Source of the DNA: Pseudomonas maioricensis
GTDB lineage: Bacteria; Pseudomonadota; Gammaproteobacteria; Pseudomonadales; Pseudomonadaceae
NCBI RefSeq assembly: GCF_022790535.1
Contig: NZ_LOHG01000003.1
Span: 177,532 to 234,203 of the forward strand
Length of the DNA stretch: 56,672 nt
Reading direction: 5' to 3'
Positions 38,052 to 46,292 of this stretch are shown one piece after another; position 1 is the first letter of the stretch; every line of letters starts with the position of its first letter. The translations under genes were made by a program, and so were the position numbers. The notes below the pieces were generated by a model, which worked only from the letters and a program-made list of their open reading frames with translations, did no database searches and had not been told where the DNA came from.

Positions 38052-40487
38052 TTAAGCCTTCAGTTCTGGTGCCAGTTGCGCAGGCTCCTTCTCCAGTTCT
38101 TCCTTGAGGTCTTCATCGCTAAGCATCTCGGCGATGTCGCGCAGACGTTCGACGACTCGTGCATTGACGCTGCCTTCAGGGAATTCGCCGTTTTCGTCCG
38201 GCTCACCGGCAGGCTCGCCCACCAGCAAACTCAAGGCTTCGTCAGCCTGACGTACCGCATAAACGTGGAACTGCCCCGCGCGTACGGCCTGCAGAACCCG
38301 CTCATCAAGCATCAGTGTCGCGACGTTGGCTTGCGGAATGATTGCACCCTGCTCCCCCGTCAGCCCGCGCGCCTCACAGAGACGGAAGAAACCTTCGATC
38401 TTCTCGTTGACCCCACCCACAGCCTGCACTTCACCGAACTGGTTGATCGAACCGGTGATCGCAAAACATTGCTTGAGCGGCGTTTTCGACAACGCCGAAA
38501 TCAGCGTGCAGGCCTCGCCCAGCGACGCGCTGTCGCCATCCACATAACCATAGGATTGCTCCAGGGCGATGCTCGCGGAAATCGCCAACGGGAATTCCTG
38601 CGCATACCGGCTACCCAGATAGCCCGTCAGGATCATTACGCCCTTGGAGTGAATCGGCTGACCGAGATTCACCTCGCGCTCGATATCGACGATGCCACTG
38701 CCACCCGGATACACCGTGGCGGAAATGCGTGCAGGCACACCAAACGCAGAATCTCCGACCTCCAGCACCGTCAGCCCGTTGCATTTGCCAACTGCCGCGC
38801 CATCGGTATCGATCAGGATGACGCCCGCCATCATGTCGTCGAGGATTCGCGCAGACACACGCCCCGTGCGCGCAGCCTTGGCCTTGAGCGCCCGTTCGAT
38901 GTGACCCGCGTCGGTCTGCTCTTCATTGGCCAGTTGGCGAATAAAATCCGCTTCACTGACCAGTTGGAACAAATCACCGATGCGTGCCGAAAGGCGTCCC
39001 TGATGCTCAGCCAATCGTGCGCTGTAGGTCGCAAGCCGCGCGACTGCATCGGCTGTCAGCGGGGCCATGCCCTCTTCCGAAGTGCGGGTTTTCAATAACT
39101 GGGCGAACTGCTCCAGCGTTTCGTCGTACATCGGGATGTCTTCATCGAAATCCACCAGCACCCGAAACATCTCCTGAAAGTCCGGATCCAGATCTTGCAG
39201 GGTGTAATACAGCGAACGCGCACCGATGATGATCACTTTGACCTGCAACGGAATGACCTGCGGGGTCAGGCTAACCGTTGCCAACCGCCCCATCTCGCCC
39301 AGCGGCGATTCCATTTTCAGCTTGCGCGACTGCAGGGCGCGCTTGAGGGCGTCCCAGACAAACGGCTCGCTGAGCATTTTTTCTGCTTCGAGAATCAGGA
39401 AACCGCCGTTAGCGCGATGCAACGCACCCGGTCGCAACTGTCGATAAGTGGTGTACAGCGCGCCCTGATCAGTGCTGTATTCGATACGGCCAAACAGATT
39501 GTCGTAGGTCGGATGCGGCTCAAACACCACCGGCGCACCGCCGCTGGCCGAGTGACCTACTACAAGGCTAGGGCTGTATTGCTCTTCAAGCAGCTTGCGC
39601 GCCTGCGCATCGGTTTTACTGTCATCGACCAGTTGCTCGACCACGGTTTTGAGCAGGTAAACCTGCATCGCCTGCAAATAAGCGCAGACAGCCGCATTTT
39701 CTGCGTACTGTTCAGACAACGGCGCCAACAGAGGCTGCAATGCCAGAGTGATGGTTTCTTCGTTCAACTGGCGCAGTTGATTACTGGACTCACGCTTCCA
39801 TTGCGGCAGGCTGGCGAGTTCTTCATTCAGCCGCTCTTCAAGCCCCGAAATATCCTCATGGAAACGCTCGCGATCAGTCTCGGGCAGTTGCGAGAACTCT
39901 GCTTCGTCCAGCGCTTTGCCATCGAGCATTGGGGTGAACGCAATATTGGTGCTGTCGCGATACAGAGCGATGTCTTTTTCCAGCGCCAGACGCTCGATAA
40001 CGTCCAGAGCCTTGTCATAGCGCTGATTGAAAGCGCGGTCGATAGCGCTTTTCTTCTGCTGGTAGGACGGATGCTCGAAAACCGCCGGGAATGTCGCCAG
40101 CAAGTTATCGATCAACCCACCTATGTCGGTGATGAACTGATGAGCACTGCCTGGTGGCAACTCCAGCGCACGAGGCTCGCGAGGTTCGTCGAAATGATTG
40201 ACATAGACCCAGTCGCACGGAGTCTGCATGCGTTTACCTTCGGCTTTCAGGTAACGCTTCACGAACGAGAAACGGCCGGTGCCGGGCTCGCCCATGACAA
40301 ATACGTTGTAACCAGGGCGAGGCATCGCCACACCAAACTGCAGGGCTTCTACTGCTCGTTCCTGGCCGAGCACACCGCGAAAGGGCTCCAGATCATTAGT
40401 CGTCGAAAAGCTGAACTGTTCAGCAGAAAAAGGACGCGTCAGCGCTTCAGGCGCAAGACGCAGGCTGGCAGCAACAGTATCGGGCAT
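38052..40487 (-). CDS. Lon-like ATP-dependent protease (AAA_32 / LonB-like, PA4576 type)
   Basis: An 811-residue cytoplasmic protein with an N-terminal AAA-like region, a coiled-coil insert and a C-terminal Lon protease domain. The catalytic Ser lies in YVDGDSASLGEA and the Lys in GVNEKIEGFF, 43 residues apart as in Lon, so the dyad is intact. The P-loop reads GEPGTGRFS, with Arg where Lys is usual, and the Walker B region reads GGFLILEAE. No substrate-binding N-domain of classic Lon is present. Its targets are unknown. Confidence 0.85.
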   Translation of the reverse strand: MPDTVAASLRLAPEALTRPFSAEQFSFSTTNDLEPFRGVLGQERAVEALQFGVAMPRPGYNVFVMGEPGTGRFSFVKRYLKAEGKRMQTPCDWVYVNHFDEPREPRALELPPGSAHQFITDIGGLIDNLLATFPAVFEHPSYQQKKSAIDRAFNQRYDKALDVIERLALEKDIALYRDSTNIAFTPMLDGKALDEAEFSQLPETDRERFHEDISGLEERLNEELASLPQWKRESSNQLRQLNEETITLALQPLLAPLSEQYAENAAVCAYLQAMQVYLLKTVVEQLVDDSKTDAQARKLLEEQYSPSLVVGHSASGGAPVVFEPHPTYDNLFGRIEYSTDQGALYTTYRQLRPGALHRANGGFLILEAEKMLSEPFVWDALKRALQSRKLKMESPLGEMGRLATVSLTPQVIPLQVKVIIIGARSLYYTLQDLDPDFQEMFRVLVDFDEDIPMYDETLEQFAQLLKTRTSEEGMAPLTADAVARLATYSARLAEHQGRLSARIGDLFQLVSEADFIRQLANEEQTDAGHIERALKAKAARTGRVSARILDDMMAGVILIDTDGAAVGKCNGLTVLEVGDSAFGVPARISATVYPGGSGIVDIEREVNLGQPIHSKGVMILTGYLGSRYAQEFPLAISASIALEQSYGYVDGDSASLGEACTLISALSKTPLKQCFAITGSINQFGEVQAVGGVNEKIEGFFRLCEARGLTGEQGAIIPQANVATLMLDERVLQAVRAGQFHVYAVRQADEALSLLVGEPAGEPDENGEFPEGSVNARVVERLRDIAEMLSDEDLKEELEKEPAQLAPELKA

Positions 40488-40768
40488 CGGGCATCCTTAC
40501 ATCAGGCGGGGCAGATGGCGGCATTCTGGCGCTCGCCGGACGTGACTTGCAAGACAGGAAAAAACTCAAGTCGTCACAACCCGCGCGGTACGCTGGCCAG
40601 AGCGTTATATCAGGCGCTATTTTTGATGAACATTTTGTAATAAAGGGCGGAACCCTTGGATAGCGCCTAAGCTCCAAGCTTGGCGTACCAGAAATTAAAC
40701 ACTGGCCGCCTTGGCGTAACTGAAGCCATGAACCCTGACCCTTGGTTGAATATAAAGAGAATAAAGCT

Positions 40769-41257
40769 ATGAAACGGATTCTTCTTGGTAGTCTCTTCGC
40801 AGCTGTTTCCATCAACGCTATGGCCCAGGCTCCAGGCGGCCCGGATTGCGGTTGGGGCAACATGTTGTTTGAAGGTCAGCGCGGTACTCCCGCTCATTTC
40901 CTCGCATCGACCACTAACGGCACCTCGGGTAACGCCACTTTCGGCATGACCTCGGGCACCAACGGCTGCTCCACTAACAGCGCACTGACGTACGGTGGTA
41001 AATCCTGGATTGCCATGAACGGCATGATGGATGAGCTTTCCAAGGACATGGCCATGGGTCAGGGTGAAGCACTGACCACTTACGCGGTTGTGCTGGGCGT
41101 TGCACCGGAAGACCGTGCGCATTTCGCCGCTGTCACCCACGAGCACTTCAATCAGATTTTCAGCAAGGCAGACGCCACCGCTGAAGACGTTCACACCAAC
41201 ACCCTCGACGTACTGAAAAACGATCCGACCCTGGCCAAGTACGCTACCCAGGCATAA
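40769..41257 (+). CDS. DUF3015 family secreted protein
   Basis: A 162-residue protein with a signal peptide (MKRILLGSLFAAVSINAMAQ, cut before APGG). Mature part starts with PDCGWGNMLFEGQRG and has a small Cys pair, family hallmarks of DUF3015. ATG 40769 fits the signal peptide and has AAGAGA upstream. Probably periplasmic; function unknown. The 281 bases before it hold its promoter and that of the divergent Lon-like gene; no clear boxes were assigned. Confidence 0.85.
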   Translation: MKRILLGSLFAAVSINAMAQAPGGPDCGWGNMLFEGQRGTPAHFLASTTNGTSGNATFGMTSGTNGCSTNSALTYGGKSWIAMNGMMDELSKDMAMGQGEALTTYAVVLGVAPEDRAHFAAVTHEHFNQIFSKADATAEDVHTNTLDVLKNDPTLAKYATQA

Positions 41258-41266
41258 GCTCGTTGC

Positions 41267-41297
41267 GCCCGCCCCTCCATTCGGAGGGCGGGCTTTT
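41267..41297 (+). terminator. Intrinsic terminator after the DUF3015 gene
   Basis: GCCCGCCC(C)TCC pairs with GGAGGGCGGGC, one bulged C, and TTTTTG follows. Confidence 0.88.
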
Positions 41298-41355
41298 TGT
41301 TGCGTTCACGCGCTAGACTGCCTGACTGCCCGATCCCCTGAAATAGTTGCTTTCT

Positions 41356-43209
41356 ATGCTCAAACGCCTTGTGTATCTGGCGCTCTGCGTCTGCACCCCG
41401 CTGTCCGCCGCACAATATGCGAGCGATGAACGTTTGCAGCAACTGGCCAATGAGCCGTTCTGGATTTCATTAGGGCATTACGAAACCGCCAAGCTGGGTG
41501 GATGGCGCAGCTATGTCGACGACCCAAAATTCTTTCTCTCGGCCAACGGTGAACACGACCCGAAAGCGGAGCTGAGCGCTACCCTCGACGCTATTTATGC
41601 TCCGGCAAGCGCGGGTGAAAAACATGCGCAGTGTGTTTACCCGGCACGTACTCGCTGGCTGAAAGATCAATTACAGCTAAAAGACCTGCCAACCGTAGAG
41701 TGCAAAGCGTTTACTCAATGGTTCAAGGACGTTGCGCCGGATAGCGCGGTAATGATCTTCCCCGCGGCCTACCTGAACAGCCCCTCGTCCATGTTCGGCC
41801 ATACGCTGCTGCGCATCGATCAGGCAGACGTTAAAACCAACAACACAGCGCTGCTCAGCTACGCGATTAACTTCGGTGCCTACATCGAAGGTATGGACAA
41901 CAGCATTCTATATGCCTGGAAGGGGCTCGCCGGTGGCTATCCGGGCCTGTTCGCGCTGGTGCCCTATCAAGAGAAACTGTCCGAATACCGCAGCCTGGAA
42001 AACCGCGACCTGTGGGAATACCACCTGAACCTGACGCCGGAAGAAACCGGCCGAATGGTTGAGCACGTCTGGGAATTGAAGCAGATCCGCTTCGGCTATT
42101 TCTTCTTCGACGAGAACTGTTCATATCGCCTGCTGGAACTGCTGCAGGTTGCTCGCCCGGGCTTGAAGCTGACCGAGCAATTCCCGTTGACGGCCATCCC
42201 GACCGACACCGTCAAAGCCGTCAAGGCGGCGGGACTTGTCGACAAGATCGACTATCGCCCGTCTCGTGAACGTGAACTGCTGGAGCGCGCCAAGCCGCTG
42301 AACAGCACCGAGCAGCAGTGGGTACTGGAAGTCAGTGCCGATCAGAAACAACTGCAAAGCCCCGACTATCTGGCCCTGCCCAAAGAGCGCCGTGCACTGA
42401 TTCAGGACGCGGCCTATCGCCTCGAACGTTACCGCGCCAACGGTCAGGAGCGGGATGCCGGACGCGCTCAGCGTAGTTTCGAACTGCTGCGGGCGATCAA
42501 CCAGAACCCGCCGCCAGCACTGGATATCGAGCGCCCCGGGCTACCGGAAGACGGCCACGAATCCCGAACCTGGCAGGCAGGTGTCGGCACCCGCGATGAC
42601 AAGGCCTTCGCCGAGTACGGCCTGCGCATGGCCTATCACGACCTCAACGACAATGCCTACGGCTTCCCGTTGGGGGCGCAGATCGAAATCCTGCAGCTCA
42701 AGCTGCGCCAGTACGAAGGCAATCACTGGCAACTGCAGCAACTGGATCTGGCGACTATCCGCTCCCTGACCCCGCGCAACGCACTGCTGCAGCCTTGGTC
42801 GTGGCAAGTCACTGGCGGCCTGGAACGAGTGCTGGGTAAACATGGTGATGAGACGCTGGTGTCCCATGTGAACGGCGGCGCAGGCGGCACCTGGCAGTTG
42901 GGGGACGACGTTCTGGGTTTTGCACTGGGCACCGTCCGGGTTGAGCACAACAACGACTTCGCCGAGTTCATCTCACCCGCGGCAGGCTTCAATAGCGGTA
43001 TTTTGTGGCGTAACCCGGTTGGCAACCTGAGTCTGGAGACCAAAGGCGACTACTTTACCAACGGTGAAGTACGCCGCAGCATCAGCCTGAATCAGCAATG
43101 GGAATTGTCGCGCAACCTCGGCCTGCGCCTGAGCGCCCAGCGCGAGTTCAGCCAACTGAGCTCACCGCAGAACGAGGTAATGCTTGAGGTGAAGTGGTAT
43201 CACTATTGA
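41356..43209 (+). CDS. DUF4105 / Lnb-like N-terminal periplasmic domain protein
   Basis: A 617-residue exported protein. A signal peptide (MLKRLVYLALCVCTPLSAAQ) is followed by the DUF4105 domain (about 100-300), with AYLNSPSSMFGHTLLRID and FFFDENCSYRLLELL, where a conserved His and Cys form the likely catalytic pair. DUF4105 is the N-terminal domain of Lnb, the lipoprotein N-acyl transferase of enterococci. The C-terminal 250 residues alternate polar and hydrophobic residues like an outer-membrane barrel. It lacks Lnb membrane helices, so the same reaction should not be assumed. ATG 41356 has a weak ribosome site. Confidence 0.8.
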   Translation: MLKRLVYLALCVCTPLSAAQYASDERLQQLANEPFWISLGHYETAKLGGWRSYVDDPKFFLSANGEHDPKAELSATLDAIYAPASAGEKHAQCVYPARTRWLKDQLQLKDLPTVECKAFTQWFKDVAPDSAVMIFPAAYLNSPSSMFGHTLLRIDQADVKTNNTALLSYAINFGAYIEGMDNSILYAWKGLAGGYPGLFALVPYQEKLSEYRSLENRDLWEYHLNLTPEETGRMVEHVWELKQIRFGYFFFDENCSYRLLELLQVARPGLKLTEQFPLTAIPTDTVKAVKAAGLVDKIDYRPSRERELLERAKPLNSTEQQWVLEVSADQKQLQSPDYLALPKERRALIQDAAYRLERYRANGQERDAGRAQRSFELLRAINQNPPPALDIERPGLPEDGHESRTWQAGVGTRDDKAFAEYGLRMAYHDLNDNAYGFPLGAQIEILQLKLRQYEGNHWQLQQLDLATIRSLTPRNALLQPWSWQVTGGLERVLGKHGDETLVSHVNGGAGGTWQLGDDVLGFALGTVRVEHNNDFAEFISPAAGFNSGILWRNPVGNLSLETKGDYFTNGEVRRSISLNQQWELSRNLGLRLSAQREFSQLSSPQNEVMLEVKWYHY

Positions 43210-43229
43210 GTAACAAGCGGCGCGAATAC

Positions 43230-43304
43230 CTGTAGGAGCTGCCGAAGGCTGCGAAAGCACTCATCCTGACGCGCCCCCATCGCAGCCTTCGGCAGCTCCT
43301 ACAG
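43230..43304. repeat. REP inverted-repeat pair
   Basis: Arms CTGTAGGAGCTGCCGAAGG and exact complement between the Lnb-like and GreB-like genes. Confidence 0.9.
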
Positions 43305-43382
43305 AGGATTAATGCCTGCGCGATGATCAACGAAACTTATCCCCCGCACCCATGGCCCAACCTTCATTAGAGGAGAAAAGTC

Positions 43383-43880
43383 ATGAGCCGCGCCTTCGTC
43401 AATGAAGACAATGCCGCTGCGGATGCCGACCAGCCGGTCGAGCGCCTGATCAGCGAGCAACCCAATTACGTCACCGCCAGCGGGCTGGATCATTTGCAGC
43501 GCCGCGTTGCCGAACTTCAGGCCCATCACAGCGAGATCGCTGCACTGGATCAGGACAACGACAAACAGCATCTGGCTGACCTTGAACGCGACCTGCGTTA
43601 CTTCAATCAGCGCCTGCAAAGTGCGCAGGTCGTCACCCCCGCCATCTCGACGGACAAGGTGCAGATTGGCAGTTGGGTGACCTATGCCGATGAACACGGC
43701 ACAGAACATCGCGTGCAACTGGTGGGCGAAGATCAGGCTGATGCAACAGCTGGACTGATCAACTGGGCCTCGCCGCTGGGCCGTGCCCTGATCGGTGCGC
43801 AATTGGGTGATGAAGTGCTATGGAAGCGACCGGCCGGCGATCAGGATATCGAGATCGTTCTGATTGAGCCGGATGTGTAG
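43383..43880 (+). CDS. GreA/GreB-family transcription elongation factor-like protein
   Basis: A 165-residue protein. The C-terminal half matches the GreA/GreB C-terminal FKBP-like domain (VQIGSWVTYADEHGTEHRVQLVGEDQAD, INWASPLGRALIGAQLGDEV in part). The N-terminal half is a predicted coiled coil (LDHLQRRVAELQAHH, LADLERDLRYFNQRL), but between its helices it reads ALDQDNDKQH rather than the acidic DEA-type tip of GreA/GreB. It may bind RNA polymerase without the usual cleavage activity. AGAGGAGAAA gives a good ribosome site. Confidence 0.8.
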   Translation: MSRAFVNEDNAAADADQPVERLISEQPNYVTASGLDHLQRRVAELQAHHSEIAALDQDNDKQHLADLERDLRYFNQRLQSAQVVTPAISTDKVQIGSWVTYADEHGTEHRVQLVGEDQADATAGLINWASPLGRALIGAQLGDEVLWKRPAGDQDIEIVLIEPDV

Positions 43881-43956
43881 ACATCCCACCGGAATGCGCG
43901 TCGTACATCCTTATCCCGGTGCCCCTGACACCGCGCTGTCTTGCCGAACACGGCCC

Positions 43957-44046
43957 CTGTAGGAGTGAGCTTGCTCGCGATAACAGTAGGCCTGTCAGGA
44001 GACTAGTGTCTGGGCTGACGCTATCGCGAGCAAGCTCACTCCCACA
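43957..44046. repeat. REP pair, GAGCTTGCTCGCGATA class
   Basis: Arms CTGTAGGAGTGAGCTTGCTC and the complement (ending CTCACTCCCACA), same class as 29495-29583. It is preceded at 43924-43950 by CCTGACACCGCGCTGTC and CCGAACA, the leader motif. Confidence 0.88.
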
Positions 44047-44128
44047 AATAAAAAATGAATAAAATCAATAAGTTATATGTTTTTTATGAAAGCGTCTCAG
44101 TCGCGAGGACGTCGGAATAAATTCAAAC

Positions 44129-44160
44129 CAAAAAAAAGGAGCCCGAAGGCTCCTTTTTTG
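44129..44160 (-). terminator. Bidirectional terminator after ettA
   Basis: Stem AGGAGCC/GGCTCCT with CGAA loop, flanked by runs of A and T on both sides, so it can end transcription of ettA on the minus strand and read-through from the plus strand. Confidence 0.88.
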
Positions 44161-44175
44161 TACCAACTAAATAAA

Positions 44176-45840
44176 TCAGGCCAGTTTCTTGTGGCGTACC
44201 CGGTGTGGCTGGGCTGCCGCGTCGCCGAGACGCTTTTTACGGTCGGCTTCATATTCGGTGTAGTTGCCTTCGAAGAACACCGCTTGTGAGTCATCTTCAT
44301 AAGCCAGGATGTGAGTCGCAACCCGGTCAAGGAACCACCGATCGTGAGAGATCACAATGGCGGCGCCAGGGAAGTCCAGCAATGCCTCTTCCAGCGAACG
44401 CAGGGTTTCCACATCGAGGTCGTTGGAAGGTTCGTCGAGCAGCAGGACGTTGCCGCCCTCTTTCAGAGTCAACGCCAGGTGCAGTCGACCGCGCTCACCA
44501 CCGGAGAGGTCCTTGACGAACTTCTGCTGATCGCCGCCCTTGAAGTTGAAACGCCCCACATAAGTGCGTGACGGAATTTCGTAGTTGCCGATGCGGATCT
44601 GATCAGAGCCGTCAGAAACCTGCTGGAACACAGTCTTGCTGCCATCCAGATCGTCACGGCTCTGATCGACACAAGCCAGTTGGACGGTTTCACCGATCTC
44701 GATGCTGCCCGAGTCCGGTTGCTCCTTGCCCATCAGCATGCGGAACAGGGTCGACTTACCGGCACCGTTACCACCGATCACACCCACGATTGCGCCTTTA
44801 GGCATGGCGAACGACAGGTTGTCGATCAACACGCGATCGCCGTAACCCTTGCTGACGTTCTTGAATTCGATGACCTTGTCGCCCAGCCGTGGACCGGCCG
44901 GAATATAGATCTCGTTGGTTTCGCTGCGCTTCTGGAATTCCTGCGATTGCATTTCTTCGAAGCGTTGCAGACGAGCCTTGGATTTGGATTGACGCGCCTT
45001 GGCACCTTTACGAACCCATTCCAGCTCTTCTTTCATAGCTTTTTCGTGGGCCGACTGCTGCTTGGATTCCTGAGCCAGACGATCGGACTTGGCTTCAAGC
45101 CAGCCAGAATAGTTGCCCTCGTAAGGAATGCCCGCACCGCGGTCGAGTTCCAGAATCCAGCCAGCGACGTTATCCAGGAAGTACCGGTCGTGCGTAATCG
45201 CAACCACGGTGCCCGGGAAGTCGTGCAGGAAGTGTTCAAGCCAGGCAACCGAGTCGGCGTCCAGGTGGTTGGTCGGTTCGTCGAGCAGCAGCATGTCCGG
45301 AGCGGACAGCAGCAAGCGGCACAGGGCTACACGACGCTTCTCACCACCGGAAAGCACTTCAACCTTGGCATCCCACGCTGGCAGACGCAGCGCATCAGCC
45401 GCAACTTCCAGCTGACGGTCCAGGTTGTGGCCATCAGCAGCTTGCAGGATAGCCTCAAGCTTCGCCTGCTCGGCAGCCAGCTTGTCGAAGTCGGCATCCG
45501 GATCTGCGTACTCTGCATAGACTTCATCAAGGCGCGTCTGAGCGTTCTTGATCACACTGACCGCTTCCTCGACCACTTCACGCACGGTCTTGGTCGGATC
45601 AAGTTGCGGCTCTTGAGGCAGATAACCGATGTTCAGTTCAGGCATCGGACGTGCTTCACCGTCGAACTCGGTGTCGACACCCGCCATGATTTTCAACAAC
45701 GTGGATTTACCCGAACCGTTGAGGCCGAGGACGCCGATCTTGGCTCCCGGGAAAAACGACAGGGAAATATTCTTGAGAATTTCCCGCTTCGGCGGCACAA
45801 CTTTGCTCAGCCGATGCATGGTGAAGACGTATTGGGCCAT
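44176..45840 (-). CDS. ettA: Energy-dependent translational throttle protein EttA (ABC-F)
   Basis: Cytoplasmic ABC-F ATPase of 554 residues that binds the ribosomal E site and gates the first elongation steps by energy state. Two ABC cassettes are intact: [17 protein letters not shown] and [11 protein letters not shown] in the first; [17 protein letters not shown] and [11 protein letters not shown] in the second. The P-site tRNA interaction linker with the basic [20 protein letters not shown] lies between (quoted in part from about residue 275). Length is normal for EttA. Confidence 0.95.
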   Translation of the reverse strand: MAQYVFTMHRLSKVVPPKREILKNISLSFFPGAKIGVLGLNGSGKSTLLKIMAGVDTEFDGEARPMPELNIGYLPQEPQLDPTKTVREVVEEAVSVIKNAQTRLDEVYAEYADPDADFDKLAAEQAKLEAILQAADGHNLDRQLEVAADALRLPAWDAKVEVLSGGEKRRVALCRLLLSAPDMLLLDEPTNHLDADSVAWLEHFLHDFPGTVVAITHDRYFLDNVAGWILELDRGAGIPYEGNYSGWLEAKSDRLAQESKQQSAHEKAMKEELEWVRKGAKARQSKSKARLQRFEEMQSQEFQKRSETNEIYIPAGPRLGDKVIEFKNVSKGYGDRVLIDNLSFAMPKGAIVGVIGGNGAGKSTLFRMLMGKEQPDSGSIEIGETVQLACVDQSRDDLDGSKTVFQQVSDGSDQIRIGNYEIPSRTYVGRFNFKGGDQQKFVKDLSGGERGRLHLALTLKEGGNVLLLDEPSNDLDVETLRSLEEALLDFPGAAIVISHDRWFLDRVATHILAYEDDSQAVFFEGNYTEYEADRKKRLGDAAAQPHRVRHKKLA

Positions 45841-46292
45841 GGGATGAAAACCTGGGTTTATGACTGTTGAATAAAGACGCGAGCTTAAAGCTCCGACGTA
45901 AAAAAGCTTTTATTTGTCGACGGCACTTGCCGTTGGACGGTTCCACGCCTTGAATTATCTACATCGCGGGATGTGAGCGCCGTGGAACTGGATCAAAGTT
46001 TGCAAGCAGTGGAGTCACTCATGCAGAAGTCGGCAGAGGCTGCGCGTTGGGCAAAGCTACCCGAATGCGGGCTTGAGGGCAAACCGTCTGAGCCCACAGG
46101 ACTGGCACTTAGCCACAACACAGGGCATGCTAGCCGCCCTTTGGGCGTGCAGCTTATAGTGCGCCCGGCGCTCACCACCGCGCGCCCGGGACGCAATCAT
46201 TTCCAACAGCCTGTTCAGTTCAGTAGTCAGGATCAACGTTGCCTACATCAACCCACTCATCGCCCTCGAGCTTGACCAGGAGCGCAACGGCC
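45841..46292. other. Gap between ettA and morA
   Basis: A 452-base space between divergent genes, with no REP. It should hold both promoters and perhaps a long morA leader. Short open frames here (for example 45973-46275) have no good ribosome site and no recognisable protein character. TATAGT at 46155-46160 is a possible -10 box without a matching -35. Confidence 0.4.

Noticed and set aside
45973..46275. A 100-codon open frame between ettA and morA
   Set aside because: No good ribosome site, no recognisable protein character, and it overlaps the morA start.
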